In this document: positions 15,381-24,041 of the stretch, piece after piece
Position numbering within the stretch: position 1 is the first letter of the stretch
Layout of the letters: each line of letters starts with the position of its first letter
Source of the DNA: Actinomycetota bacterium
GTDB taxonomy: Bacteria; Actinomycetota; Geothermincolia; Geothermincolales; RBG-13-55-18
DNA length: 34,392 nt
Assembly: GCA_028697145.1 (NCBI GenBank)
Contig: JAQVFR010000025.1
Coordinates: 1-34,392 of the forward strand
Reading direction: 5' to 3'
Position numbers and translations under genes: made by a program
Notes under the pieces: generated by a model
The model's database searches: none
Seen by the model: the letters and a program-made list of their open reading frames with translations, nothing else
Told to the model about the DNA's origin: nothing

Positions 15381-15613
15381 CGTTATACCTCCCGCCGGCT
15401 GCCGCCGGGCGCCCCGCCCGGACCCCTCTTGCATGCACCGGCTCTCTGACTATTATCTCCGCTTCCCGCCCCGCTAAACGCCGGCGTGGCGATTCCCGGG
15501 ATGATGCCTCGCGCAAAGGCCCCATCACCCAGGGTCCACGCGCCGTCCGCGGGCCCCCGGAAACCGGCACGCGAGATTCCCGCCGGGGGGAGAGAAGGTG
15601 TTTTCCGCCCGGC

Positions 15614-15808
15614 GTGGAAGAAACGATTGTGGCGACACCCTATCAAAGGGGGCGAAGGCCTTTGTGCCTGTTAGAGCACGAGATAGACTGCAAAGAATGC
15701 CCGTTCGTTACCTGTAACAACCACCCGCTGTTCTACCTGGCCCTTCAGTGCGCCGTGAGAGCGTACGAGAAACGTGCGGCGGCGTCGGCGAGGGCGCGCG
15801 GGCGCTGA
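15614..15808 (+). CDS. Small Cys-rich protein of unknown function
   Basis: 64 residues if the GTG at 15614 is used; GTG 15629 is an alternative and neither has a good ribosome site. The core IDCKECPFVTCNNHPLFYLA is protein-like, with Cys18, 26, 29, 34 and 46 and His37 as possible metal ligands, and the second half has the strong G/C third-position bias of local genes. It lies upstream of the sufC-like gene on the same strand, 186 bases away and separated by a hairpin. A link to iron-sulfur metabolism is only a guess from position. Confidence 0.5.
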   Translation: MEETIVATPYQRGRRPLCLLEHEIDCKECPFVTCNNHPLFYLALQCAVRAYEKRAAASARARGR

Positions 15809-15894
15809 ACGAAACCAAGACTGCGCCCGCCCGGCCATAGCTTCGTCTTGCCCGCACCGCCATCCTCCGGGCACACTCCCTTGCGGTAAGCGCC

Positions 15895-15916
15895 GGCCCT
15901 CCTTGCCCGGAGGGCC
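15895..15916 (+). terminator. 8-bp hairpin between the small Cys gene and the sufC-like gene
   Basis: GGCCCTCC (15895-15902) and GGAGGGCC (15909-15916) pair perfectly around TTGCCC and are followed by CGTTTAACG. A short run of T is present, so it may terminate the preceding gene; attenuation of the Suf genes is also possible. A -10-like TATAAC lies downstream at 15963-15968. Confidence 0.5.
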
Positions 15917-15994
15917 CGTTTAACGCCCCCGCTTATGGGAAGAATCATGAGAGGAAACGCCGTATAACACGCTGAAGACAACGGAGGTGATCGC

Positions 15995-16747
15995 GTGGGG
16001 GACCCGGAGAAAGAGCGCGATGCGATGCTGGAACTGCGGGATCTCGCCGTGGCGGTCGATGGCAGGCAGATCCTCAGCGGCATCGACCTCGAGATAGGGT
16101 ACGGCGAGACCCACGTGCTCTTCGGGCCGAACGGATCGGGGAAGACCACGCTGCTCATGGCGCTCATGGGCTTCCCGCGCTACCAGGTGACCGGAGGCGC
16201 CATCAAGCTCAACGGCGAGGACATAACCTCCCTCCCGCCCGACGAAAGGGCAAGGCGCGGTATCGGGATGATGTACCAGAGGCCGCCCACGGTGAGGGGC
16301 GTCTCCCTGCGGCAGATGGTGAGCATCTCCTCCCGCGACGACCTGGACGTGGCATCGCTCGCCGGGGAGATGAACCTCGAGGAATTCCTGGAGCGCGACG
16401 TCAACCACGGCTTCTCCGGCGGCGAGATCAAGCGCTCGGAGCTGCTGCAGCTCCAGGCCCAGAACCCGGACCTGGTGCTGCTGGACGAGCCGGAGTCCGG
16501 GGTGGACATGGAGAACCTGCAGCTGGTCGGCAGGGCCATCCGCCGCCTGCTGCAGAAGGACCTGGTCAGGAGGCGCAGCAAGAGCGGCCTCATCATCACC
16601 CACACCGGCTACATCCTGGACTACGTGGAAGCCGACCACGGCCACGTCCTCTGCAACGGCACCATCGTCTGCTCCGGCAACCCGCGGGAGCAACTTGAGG
16701 GGATTCGCCGCTACGGTTTCGAGGAGTGCGCGACATGCACGCGCTAG
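15995..16747 (+). CDS. sufC: SufC-like ABC ATPase for iron-sulfur cluster assembly
   Basis: GTG at 15995 follows GGAGGTG with 5 bases spacing; 250 residues. Walker A is GPNGSGKTT, the Q-loop lies in GIGMMYQRPP, the signature is FSGGEIKRSELLQ and Walker B is LVLLDEPESGVD. The SufC-specific FSGGE-x-KR-x-E signature separates it from transporter ATPases, and no membrane partner is near. The C-terminal LIITHTGYILDYVEADHGHV is the H-loop region of SufC. It powers cluster building on the SufB/D scaffold, whose gene overlaps its end by 13 bases, so the two are translationally coupled. Confidence 0.92.
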   Translation: MGDPEKERDAMLELRDLAVAVDGRQILSGIDLEIGYGETHVLFGPNGSGKTTLLMALMGFPRYQVTGGAIKLNGEDITSLPPDERARRGIGMMYQRPPTVRGVSLRQMVSISSRDDLDVASLAGEMNLEEFLERDVNHGFSGGEIKRSELLQLQAQNPDLVLLDEPESGVDMENLQLVGRAIRRLLQKDLVRRRSKSGLIITHTGYILDYVEADHGHVLCNGTIVCSGNPREQLEGIRRYGFEECATCTR

Positions 16748-17958
16748 AGGAGATCAGGGAGAGGGCGCGGGCGGCCGCCGCGAAGCCCGCCCTCTACGGC
16801 GCCGACCTCGACCCGTGCGAGTACACCGCCGAGGCTGGCGAGTGCGGGTACGTCGAATCCCTGGACCAGCTCGAGGAGCTGGGAGCAGAGGAGCTGGCCC
16901 GGGCTGGCGTGGAAATAAGTGGCAAGGAACGCTCCGGGTCCTACGTGCAGATAGACGGCAGCGTAGTGCACAGCAAGGCCCTGGAGAAGGGCCTGGAGGT
17001 CCTGGGCTGCCGCGAGGCGCTGGAGAAGTACGACTGGCTGTGGGACTACTACTGGAACGCCGTCGCGGTGGACGCGGACAAGTACACCGCCGACGTGGAG
17101 CTCAACCCCTTCGAGGGGTATTTCATGCGCGCCATGCCCGGATCGCGCACCATCTACCCACTGCAGGCCTGCCTGTATATGCGGGAGCCCCGCTTCGTGC
17201 AGAGGGTGCACAACATCATCATCGCCGAGGAGGGGTCCGAGCTGCACATCATCACCGGCTGCGCCAGCAAGCACGATATAGAGGCCGGCCTGCACCTGGG
17301 CGTATCGGAGTTCTACGTCAAGAGGAACGCGAAGCTGACCTTCACCATGGTGCACAGCTGGGCGGAGGGCATGGACGTGAGGCCGCGCAGCGCCGTGGTG
17401 GTGGAGGAGGGCGGCCTGTTCATGAACAACTACATCGCCATGGAGGCGGTGCGCAGCCTTCAGACCTACCCCACCTGCCGCCTGGTGGGCGAGGGGGCGA
17501 CGGCGCGCTTCAATTCCATCATGGTGGCCCAGCCGGGGAGCGAGCTGGACGTGGGATCGCGGGTGGTCCTGGGCGCGCCTGGGTGCAGCGCCGAGATAAT
17601 CTCCCGCGCCGTCACCAGGGGAGGGAACATCGTGGCCCGGGGCCATCTCAAGGGCGAGACCGGCGGGATCAGGGCCCACCTGGAATGCCATGGCTTGATC
17701 CTCGAGGAGGGCGGCGCCATCCTGGCGGTCCCCGAGCTGGAGGGGCACCATCCCGACGTGGACATGTCCCACGAGGCGGCGGTGGGCAAGATCGCCCAGC
17801 AGGAAGTGGAGTATCTCATGTCCAGGGGCCTGAGCGAGGAGGAGGCCACCGCCGCCATCGTGCGCGGCTTCCTCAACGTGAAGATAGAGGGGCTGCCGCC
17901 CCGCCTGGAGCAGGAGATGAAGAGGATGATGGAGATGTCCAGGCGGAAGGCGCTGTAG
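16735..17958 (+). CDS. SufB/SufD-family scaffold protein
   Basis: About 407 residues from ATG 16735, which has GAGGAG at 16721-16726; GTG 16726 is an alternative. The protein is a right-handed beta-helix with the family landmarks GCASKHDIEAGLHLGVSEF, the Cys-containing strand AHLECHGLILEEG and the C-terminal SHEAAVGKIAQQEVEYLMSRG (cut here). Being the only SufB/D in the pair, it probably forms a homodimer with two SufC subunits. This resembles the minimal two-gene Suf-like systems (SMS) known from archaea and deep bacterial lineages. No cysteine desulfurase, SufE or SufU is adjacent. Confidence 0.9.
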   Translation: MHALEEIRERARAAAAKPALYGADLDPCEYTAEAGECGYVESLDQLEELGAEELARAGVEISGKERSGSYVQIDGSVVHSKALEKGLEVLGCREALEKYDWLWDYYWNAVAVDADKYTADVELNPFEGYFMRAMPGSRTIYPLQACLYMREPRFVQRVHNIIIAEEGSELHIITGCASKHDIEAGLHLGVSEFYVKRNAKLTFTMVHSWAEGMDVRPRSAVVVEEGGLFMNNYIAMEAVRSLQTYPTCRLVGEGATARFNSIMVAQPGSELDVGSRVVLGAPGCSAEIISRAVTRGGNIVARGHLKGETGGIRAHLECHGLILEEGGAILAVPELEGHHPDVDMSHEAAVGKIAQQEVEYLMSRGLSEEEATAAIVRGFLNVKIEGLPPRLEQEMKRMMEMSRRKAL

Positions 17959-18013
17959 GGGAAGAAAGGCGGACGTCATCACGCCCCGGGGCGTTTTAGG
18001 TTAGACTCTAGGC

Positions 18014-18358
18014 ATGGGACTATTCGATCTATTCCGCAAGAGGCCCGGCGAACAGGCAGTGGTCTTCGCGGGCGGCCGCATCGAGGCGGAACTCGTAATG
18101 GGTATGCTCCGGGAGGAGGGTTTCCACCCCCGGGAATGGGCCGACCTGCCCGCCCCGGCCTACGCGGGGCCCATCGGGGCCGCGCGCATCGTCGTGCCGC
18201 CCGAGGAGGGCGGGGCCGCGAAGGCGTTCCTCGCCGACCTCGAAAGATCCGCGCGGGAGGCGGAGGGAGACACGGCCGCGGCGGAGGCGACCCCGGGAGC
18301 GGATCCCGAGAGCGGCGAAGGGGCGGGAGAGCGCCCCAGCCGCGGCTGCCCCCCTTAA
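18014..18358 (+). CDS. DUF2007-type putative signal-transducing protein
   Basis: 114 residues from ATG 18014. Residues about 15-80 (VVFAGGRIEAELVMGMLREE, then ARIVVPPEEGGAAKAFLADL) follow the DUF2007 pattern: a strand, an E-A-x2 helix, and an IVVPPE strand. The C-terminal 35 residues are a low-complexity acidic/Gly tail ending in SRGCPP. Ribosome site is weak. It is cytosolic and its role is unknown; members often bind or regulate enzymes (limited family knowledge). Confidence 0.7.
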   Translation: MGLFDLFRKRPGEQAVVFAGGRIEAELVMGMLREEGFHPREWADLPAPAYAGPIGAARIVVPPEEGGAAKAFLADLERSAREAEGDTAAAEATPGADPESGEGAGERPSRGCPP

Positions 18359-18431
18359 TGCATTGGCGACCGTCGGCCGATAGAATCCAATATGGCTTTT
18401 TCGTGGATACCGGACGATACGGGAGGTGTAC

Positions 18432-18863
18432 ATGATGTCATTGACGCGCAGGGTGATGGTCCTGGCGGTGCTCGCCGTTCTTTCCGCCATAGTCCTGGCC
18501 GTCGTCCCGGGCTGCGGCGGAAGCGGCAGCAGCGCGGAGGCTCAGGAAGATGATTACCGCAGGGGATACGAGGACGGCGTCAAGGCCGAGAAGGCGAAGT
18601 GGAGCGACCAGAAACTCCAGCTGGCCCGCAACATGATAGAGGAGCAGGAAGCCAGCCAGGAAAACATCACCAGGCTGCTCGGCGGCGAGGTGGCGGACGT
18701 CACCGTCGACGAGGTCAGCATCGACGGCGATACCGCGCTGGTCAAGATAACCGCGAGGTTCAAAGACGGGACCAACGTACCCGGCACCGTTGACCTGGTG
18801 AATATCGACAACATGTGGTATATGCAGAAGGTCACGGCGGAGCGGGGGAGCACCCCGAGCTGA
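18432..18863 (+). CDS. Small lipoprotein
   Basis: Starts at ATG 18432 or 18435, both after GGGAGG. The signal peptide is MVLAVLAVLSAIVLAVVPGC, with lipobox VPGC. A charged helix follows (YRRGYEDGVKAEKAKWSDQK), then a beta-rich C-terminal half (VTVDEVSIDGDTALVKITAR, then VDLVNIDNMWYMQKV) that recalls the DUF4878/NTF2-like fold of small secreted lipoproteins. It lies 37 bases before a Wzc-type kinase gene and may be co-transcribed with it. Function unknown. Confidence 0.75.
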   Translation: MMSLTRRVMVLAVLAVLSAIVLAVVPGCGGSGSSAEAQEDDYRRGYEDGVKAEKAKWSDQKLQLARNMIEEQEASQENITRLLGGEVADVTVDEVSIDGDTALVKITARFKDGTNVPGTVDLVNIDNMWYMQKVTAERGSTPS

Positions 18864-18900
18864 GATCAAGGCGAGCGCGTCGCCGGACTGAGAGCCCCCT

Positions 18901-20463
18901 TTGGAGCTGAAAGATTATATAAACGTAATCTGGAAGAGGAAGTGGTGGGTCATCGCCTCTATCGTGCTGGTGACCGCTGCCGCGCTGCTCTTTTCTTTTT
19001 TCCTGCAGGAGACCGTATACCAGGCCTCGTCGTGGGTGGTGGTCAAGGAGAAACCGCTGGAGAGCAGCGTCCTCCAGGAGACCATCAGCGAGCTGTCGAG
19101 CCAGCCGGAGAGGTCGCTGCAGACCCATGTGGAGCTGATCAAGACCAAGGAGATGGCGGGCAAGGTCGCGGAAGCCCTGGAGCTCGACCTCACACAGCAG
19201 GAGCTCATGGCCAGGATAAGCGTCGAGCCCTTGAGCAACACCAACATCATCGTGATCAAGGCCGCCGACCATTACCCCGAACGGGCCAGGGACATCTCCA
19301 ACCAGTACGCAATCGCCTACCAGGAATGGAGGCGCTCGGAGAACGTCAAGGAGATCTCCAAGGCCAGGGGGGAGGTATGGGAGGTGCTGCAGGCCACCAA
19401 GGACGAGGCCATAGAGCTGTCGCGCGAGATCGAGGCGCGTTTCGGCAACCAGGCTATCCCCGAGGAGCTCAAGGTCGAGCAGCAGATAGCCTACAGTTAT
19501 TACGTGGACCTGCAGCGCATGTACCGCGAGCTCTCCATATCGGAAGACCTCATGTCCGGCGGCCTGGAGGTCATCGTCGACAGCGACGCGCCCTCCAGCC
19601 CCGTGAATCCCCGCCCGGTGCGCAACGGCGTGCTCGCCTTTTTCCTGGGGGCCATCCTCGGGCTGGGCCTGGCCTTCCTGGTCGATTACCTGGATGACAC
19701 CATCGAGACACGGGAGGAGGCGCAGCGCCTCTACGAAGCGCCGGTCCTGGGAGAGATCCCGCGCTCCCGCGAACTCGAGGGAGAGCAGCGCCGCTCCTCG
19801 CTGGTGATGGTAACGGAGCCCAAGTCCCCCATAGCCGAGTCCTTCCGTGCCCTGCGCACCAACATCCAGTACGTCAACTACGAACGCCAGCTCAAGGCGC
19901 TCATGGTCACCAGCGCCGGCCCCGCAGCGGGAAAGACCTTCGTGCTGGCCAACCTCGCTGTATCGCTGGCGGAGGCCGGCCACCGCGTGATCGTGATCTG
20001 CTGCGATATGCGCCGCCCCACCCTGCACGAGTTCTTTCACCTCAGCAACGCCGTGGGGCTGTCCACGGTGCTGGTGGGGAAGAAGACCTTCGAGGAATCC
20101 TTGAAGAGCTCCGGCAAGCGCAACCTGCAGGTGCTCACCAGCGGCCCCCTGCCGCCGAACCCATCCGAGCTGATAGGCTCTCGCCGCATGAACGAGCTGC
20201 TTGCCCAGGCGAAGTCCATGGCCGACTTCATCCTCATCGACACCCCTCCGGTGCTCGCCGTCTCAGACGCGGCCGTCCTCGCACCGCGCACCGACGGGGT
20301 GCTGGTGGTCTGCGGCATGGGCAGCGCCAAGCGGGACGAAGCCCGCAAGACCCGCGACATGCTGCAGCAGTTGAAGAGCAACCTGGTGGGGGTGGTGCTC
20401 AATTACACGGAGGAAGCCAGGAGCTACGGCTACTATTACCACTACAACCACACCGCGAAGTAA
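18901..20463 (+). CDS. Wzc/CapB-type polysaccharide co-polymerase and tyrosine kinase, paralogue 1
   Basis: 520 residues from TTG 18901; the opening MELKDYINVI is shared by all three paralogues in the window, which supports this start despite a poor ribosome site. Wzz-type N-terminal part with membrane segments at about 17-35 and 242-262 around a coiled-coil extracellular region. The cytoplasmic kinase has Walker A GPAAGKT (about 340-346), Walker A' VIVICCDMRRP and Walker B DFILIDTPPVLAVSDA. The tail EARSYGYYYHYNHTAK is the tyrosine cluster that is autophosphorylated in this family. These proteins control length and export of surface polysaccharide. Confidence 0.9.
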   Translation: MELKDYINVIWKRKWWVIASIVLVTAAALLFSFFLQETVYQASSWVVVKEKPLESSVLQETISELSSQPERSLQTHVELIKTKEMAGKVAEALELDLTQQELMARISVEPLSNTNIIVIKAADHYPERARDISNQYAIAYQEWRRSENVKEISKARGEVWEVLQATKDEAIELSREIEARFGNQAIPEELKVEQQIAYSYYVDLQRMYRELSISEDLMSGGLEVIVDSDAPSSPVNPRPVRNGVLAFFLGAILGLGLAFLVDYLDDTIETREEAQRLYEAPVLGEIPRSRELEGEQRRSSLVMVTEPKSPIAESFRALRTNIQYVNYERQLKALMVTSAGPAAGKTFVLANLAVSLAEAGHRVIVICCDMRRPTLHEFFHLSNAVGLSTVLVGKKTFEESLKSSGKRNLQVLTSGPLPPNPSELIGSRRMNELLAQAKSMADFILIDTPPVLAVSDAAVLAPRTDGVLVVCGMGSAKRDEARKTRDMLQQLKSNLVGVVLNYTEEARSYGYYYHYNHTAK

Positions 20464-20569
20464 CGGGCGTCCGCTGCGCCGGGCCTAAGCTCGCGCGGTC
20501 CCCATGACGATATATATCAGCAAACGGTGTTGTCGCTGTGCTATATTTTTACAGAGGTGGCGCGGGGCC

Positions 20570-21367
20570 ATGAGAAAGGTGGTTTGGATGCGAAAGATTG
20601 TCGTCATCCTCGCGGTGGTCATGCTGTGCGCCGGGGGCGTGGCAGTGGCTGCCTGGAGGATAATGGATGACGGGGGAGACGAAAATACCGCGCTAGGGGG
20701 CGCGGAGGCCGCGTCCTTCAAATCCGAGCTCGAAGAGGCGGCATCTGTGGAGGATGCGGAGGCGGAGGGCAGCGCCTCGAGCGCGGACAGTGCCGCGGCC
20801 GCGAACCCCGGGACAGCCGCGCAAGATATTATCACCGGCGAGGATTTCGCCTATGCCACCCCCGATCAGCGCTACGTGACCGAGACCCAGAGGCACCAGA
20901 ACTTTTTCCTCGCGGTCGCGGAGGGGAGGGTGAAGCGCCTGGAGGTGATGAGGACCGACGTCCGCCCGGTCGGGGACCCCAACACCTCCTACATCTATTT
21001 CACCCTCATCACCGACACCGGCACCAGCACCGGCACCTTCGTGATGAAATACTCAGGCGGCATATGGAGGATCGCGGCCATCAACCAGCTCCTGGGCGAC
21101 CTCGACGGCGGCACCAATTACATGGTTCCGGGCAGCTTCGAGGGTACACTGAGGCGCGAGGTAGTGGACCTGCAGCCCTTCCTCGCCAAGGTGGCGGAAG
21201 GCCGCCTCGCCTACATGGAGGTCCATACCGTCAACCGGCCGAGCGAGAGCGAGAGCATATTGACCGGTATCGTGGTGGGGAAGAGCGGAGTCTCGGTGCC
21301 GGCCGAGATGCGCCTGAGCAAGGACTACGGCATCTGGCATCTCACCTATATCACGGACCCATCCTGA
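20570..21367 (+). CDS. Secreted or membrane-anchored protein of unknown function
   Basis: ATG 20570 follows AGAGGTGG; a later ATG at 20588 is also plausible. About 265 residues. A single N-terminal hydrophobic helix (MRKIVVILAVVMLCAGGVAV) is followed by an Ala/Ser/Glu-rich disordered linker to about residue 105. The globular part contains two similar beta-rich units, one with FLAVAEGRVKRLEVMRTDVR and WRIAAINQLL, the other with FLAKVAEGRLAYMEVHTVNR and WHLTYITDPS, so it looks like an internal duplication. It sits between a Wzc-type kinase and a large secreted repeat protein, so a cell-surface role is likely. Confidence 0.75.
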   Translation: MRKVVWMRKIVVILAVVMLCAGGVAVAAWRIMDDGGDENTALGGAEAASFKSELEEAASVEDAEAEGSASSADSAAAANPGTAAQDIITGEDFAYATPDQRYVTETQRHQNFFLAVAEGRVKRLEVMRTDVRPVGDPNTSYIYFTLITDTGTSTGTFVMKYSGGIWRIAAINQLLGDLDGGTNYMVPGSFEGTLRREVVDLQPFLAKVAEGRLAYMEVHTVNRPSESESILTGIVVGKSGVSVPAEMRLSKDYGIWHLTYITDPS

Positions 21368-21400
21368 CCAGGTGCGAGTGGCCGCTGCCCGGAGGTGCGC

Positions 21401-23935
21401 ATGAAGGGATCGCTTATCGGGGGTAGAAAGAAGCCGGCAAGGACCACCCTTACTCTCTTCGCCGCCCTCGCGGTCTGCATGGCCCTTTTTCCCGCCTCGA
21501 TGGCGCAGGGGGTACAAGGCGAAGTCGAAGCGGTGACGCCGGAGATAAAGGCGGATCCGCTGGGCAGGCTCCCTTCCACCCCCGAGGAAGCTCACCAGCG
21601 CCTCGCTTCCCGCGAAAGCCCGTGGCCTGACGGGGAAGGCGCAGAGGGAGATTTCGAAGCTGCCGGCGTGCGGCCCGGGCTGTTTGTCGCCATCCCCTTC
21701 GACACCGTGGAGGGATTTACCACCAATGCCAACTCGGATGTGAGGGTCGAGCTTTGGCGTGGAGCGACACATCTGTACGACATAACCACCAAGACCAACA
21801 ACGACAGATGGTTCTATGCGAGTTTTTACGATGTGGGCAGGAACATACAGTCGGGAGACTCGATCAAGGTGACTGACCTGGCAGACATGGCTACCGTAAC
21901 CGTAAACTGTACGCTTACGGGCAGCGTGAATATGACCAACAAGAGGGTCTCCGGAAGTGCACCTACGGGCAACCAGGTTGACGTCTATCTCAAGACCCCC
22001 AACACCTACTACGTCCCAAGCACCTACTACGGCGATACCCCGCCGTGGGTGGCGCACCGCAGGGTAACCGCCTCCGGAGGTGCGTATGTCGCGGACTTCA
22101 CCGGCACCAGTATCCGTAACGGCGACGTGGCATATGTCTATTCCACCAACACCGGGGATCACGTGGTGATGAACATCGCCAGGACCGGCCCCATCCTGGT
22201 GGTCTATCCCCAGTACGACGAGGTCATGGGCTTCTACGATCCGGGCGCAAGCGTGACCGTAAAGGCGGGGACCGCCACCCAGGCCGTGGGTACGGCCGGC
22301 GAAGGCTTCTTCGACGCCTGGTTCATGGACCACGATATCGTCCCGGGCGAGCAGGTATCGTCCGGCAGCCTGGGCACCCCCCGCTCCATCACCGTGGGGG
22401 ATGTCGCCGCGACCGCGGATCCCATCACCGATGTGGTCCGGGGCTTTGCGCCGCCCGACCGGCCCATGCGCATCACCATGAACACCTACCGCGGCCCGGT
22501 GATGGTGGAGCTGCGCAGCGACGCCTCGGGCAACTACGCTTACGATTTCACGGGCACCTACGACATCTCCGGCATCGAGGTCTACAACGTGGCCTGGTAC
22601 AACGACGCCGGCGACTGCGTCGTTTACGAGTTCTTTACCTACAGCTGGTTCCTGCCCGAGGGATACACCGGGCCGGGCTTTGACGAGTGGGTGCTGGTGA
22701 TGAATCCTGGCGCCAAGATCGCCCAGGTAAGGGTGGTTTTTCAGACCCTCGCCGGCCAGGTGGAGGGGCCGCTCATTGACGCCCGGCCGGGCTCCCGCGT
22801 CACGGTGCACGTAAACCAGTGGACGCCCATGAGCCACGTCTCCACCATGGTCACCGCTATCGACGGCGCCTCCATCATGGCGGAGCGCGCCATGTACATG
22901 TACGAGACGGTCGACGGTAAGTGGGGCTCCCACGATTCCATCGGCATCCTTTCGCCCAGCCCGGTATGGTACCTGCCCGAGGGGGCTACCTACTTCGGTT
23001 TCGACCAGTGGGTGCTCATCCAGAACCCCAACAACGTCGCGGTGCGCACCAGGGTGCAGTTCCTGGAGAGGGGAGGGGTGGCCGAGGAATTATACGTGGA
23101 TATCGGCGCGACGAGCCGCTACACGGTGCACGCCAACGAGTTCGTCCCCGATACGGAGATATCGACGCGGGTGGAATCCCTGACCGAGGAGAACGGGGAG
23201 GTCCTGCCGGTGTTCGCCGAGCGCGCCATGTACATGGCGACAGCGGATGGCAAGGTCGGCGCCCACGATTCCATCGGGCTCTCCACCCCGGCGCCGGAAT
23301 GGTATCTGCCAGAGGGGACCACCCGACCGGGCTTCGACGAGTGGGTGCTGGTGATGAACCCCAACCTGGCCGGGACCACCGTGCGGGCTACCTTCCTCAC
23401 GCCTGACGGGGTGGGAGGCACCTACGAGATGTATATGTCGGGCAATTCGCGCGGCAGCATCCACGTCAACGACTACGTCGTGGGCCAGGACGTATCCACC
23501 GTGGTGACCTCCCTGGAAGGGGCGGGCATCCTGGCGGAGCGTGCCATGTATATCAACACCGCGGACGGCAAGAGGGGCGCCCACGACTCCATTGGCGCCT
23601 ATCAGACCAGCACCTACTGGTACCTGCCGGAGGGTACTACCCGCCCCGGCTTCGACCAATGGGTCCTGGTGCAGAACCCCAATGATGCTCCCGCGGAGGT
23701 AAGGGTGACCCTGCTGGGGCCGGACGGCCCGGCGGCACAGACCGGCTTTATCATGCCGGCCAACAGCCGCAGGACGGTGCACGTGAACGAGATGGTCGAC
23801 AACCTGGACGTGTCCACGGTGGTGGAATGCATCGGAGCCAGCCCGGTGTGCATACTGGCCGAGCGCGCCATATACATGTGGACCGCCGACTTCAAGCAAG
23901 GCGCCCACTGCTCCATCGGCGTCCCTGCCCTCTAG
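21401..23935 (+). CDS. Large secreted protein with four DUF5719-like C-terminal repeats
   Basis: 844 residues from ATG 21401, which has GGAGG five bases upstream. Signal peptide: TTLTLFAALAVCMALFPASM with cleavage near AQG. Residues about 80-405 are beta-rich, with Ig or bacterial adhesin-like units (VRVELWRGATHLYD, VDVYLKTPNTYYV). From about 416, four units of 105-110 residues each carry WYLPEGTTRPGFDEWVLV, then NPN, HVNE, then VSTVV, then AERAMYM and GAHDSIG. This layout matches DUF5719-type surface proteins of Actinomycetota. No LPXTG or membrane anchor is present, so attachment may be non-covalent. A REP-like array begins at the base after the stop. Confidence 0.85.
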   Translation: MKGSLIGGRKKPARTTLTLFAALAVCMALFPASMAQGVQGEVEAVTPEIKADPLGRLPSTPEEAHQRLASRESPWPDGEGAEGDFEAAGVRPGLFVAIPFDTVEGFTTNANSDVRVELWRGATHLYDITTKTNNDRWFYASFYDVGRNIQSGDSIKVTDLADMATVTVNCTLTGSVNMTNKRVSGSAPTGNQVDVYLKTPNTYYVPSTYYGDTPPWVAHRRVTASGGAYVADFTGTSIRNGDVAYVYSTNTGDHVVMNIARTGPILVVYPQYDEVMGFYDPGASVTVKAGTATQAVGTAGEGFFDAWFMDHDIVPGEQVSSGSLGTPRSITVGDVAATADPITDVVRGFAPPDRPMRITMNTYRGPVMVELRSDASGNYAYDFTGTYDISGIEVYNVAWYNDAGDCVVYEFFTYSWFLPEGYTGPGFDEWVLVMNPGAKIAQVRVVFQTLAGQVEGPLIDARPGSRVTVHVNQWTPMSHVSTMVTAIDGASIMAERAMYMYETVDGKWGSHDSIGILSPSPVWYLPEGATYFGFDQWVLIQNPNNVAVRTRVQFLERGGVAEELYVDIGATSRYTVHANEFVPDTEISTRVESLTEENGEVLPVFAERAMYMATADGKVGAHDSIGLSTPAPEWYLPEGTTRPGFDEWVLVMNPNLAGTTVRATFLTPDGVGGTYEMYMSGNSRGSIHVNDYVVGQDVSTVVTSLEGAGILAERAMYINTADGKRGAHDSIGAYQTSTYWYLPEGTTRPGFDQWVLVQNPNDAPAEVRVTLLGPDGPAAQTGFIMPANSRRTVHVNEMVDNLDVSTVVECIGASPVCILAERAIYMWTADFKQGAHCSIGVPAL
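22645..23930 (+). repeat. Four in-frame repeats of about 320 bases in the secreted protein
   Basis: Units start near 22645, 22966, 23299 and 23620, each with the codons for W-[FY]-LPEG. Protein similarity is far higher than base identity, so the duplications are old and kept by selection. Confidence 0.8.
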
Positions 23936-24025
23936 AGGCATTGGGGTCAAGCCTCGCCTCGTGCCTCAGGCATTGGGGTCAAGCCTCGCCTCGCAGGCAT
24001 TGGGGTCAAGCCTCGCCTCGTGCCT
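23936..24025 (+). repeat. Three copies of the REP-like repeat, CCTC variant
   Basis: Units 23936-23966, 23968-23993 (lacking its end) and 23995-24025 share AGGCATTGGGGTCAAGCCTC then GCCTCG. The array fills the gap between two convergent genes and begins immediately after a stop codon. Unit ends AGGCA/TGCCT and the inner GGGG/CCTC (with one G-U pair) can form a bulged hairpin when transcribed from the plus strand. Confidence 0.88.
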
Positions 24026-24041
24026 CGTGGTGGCGAAAGCG

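Noticed and set aside
23936-24025. CRISPR array
   Set aside because: Units are adjacent with one or two bases between them, so there are no spacers, and no cas gene is present.
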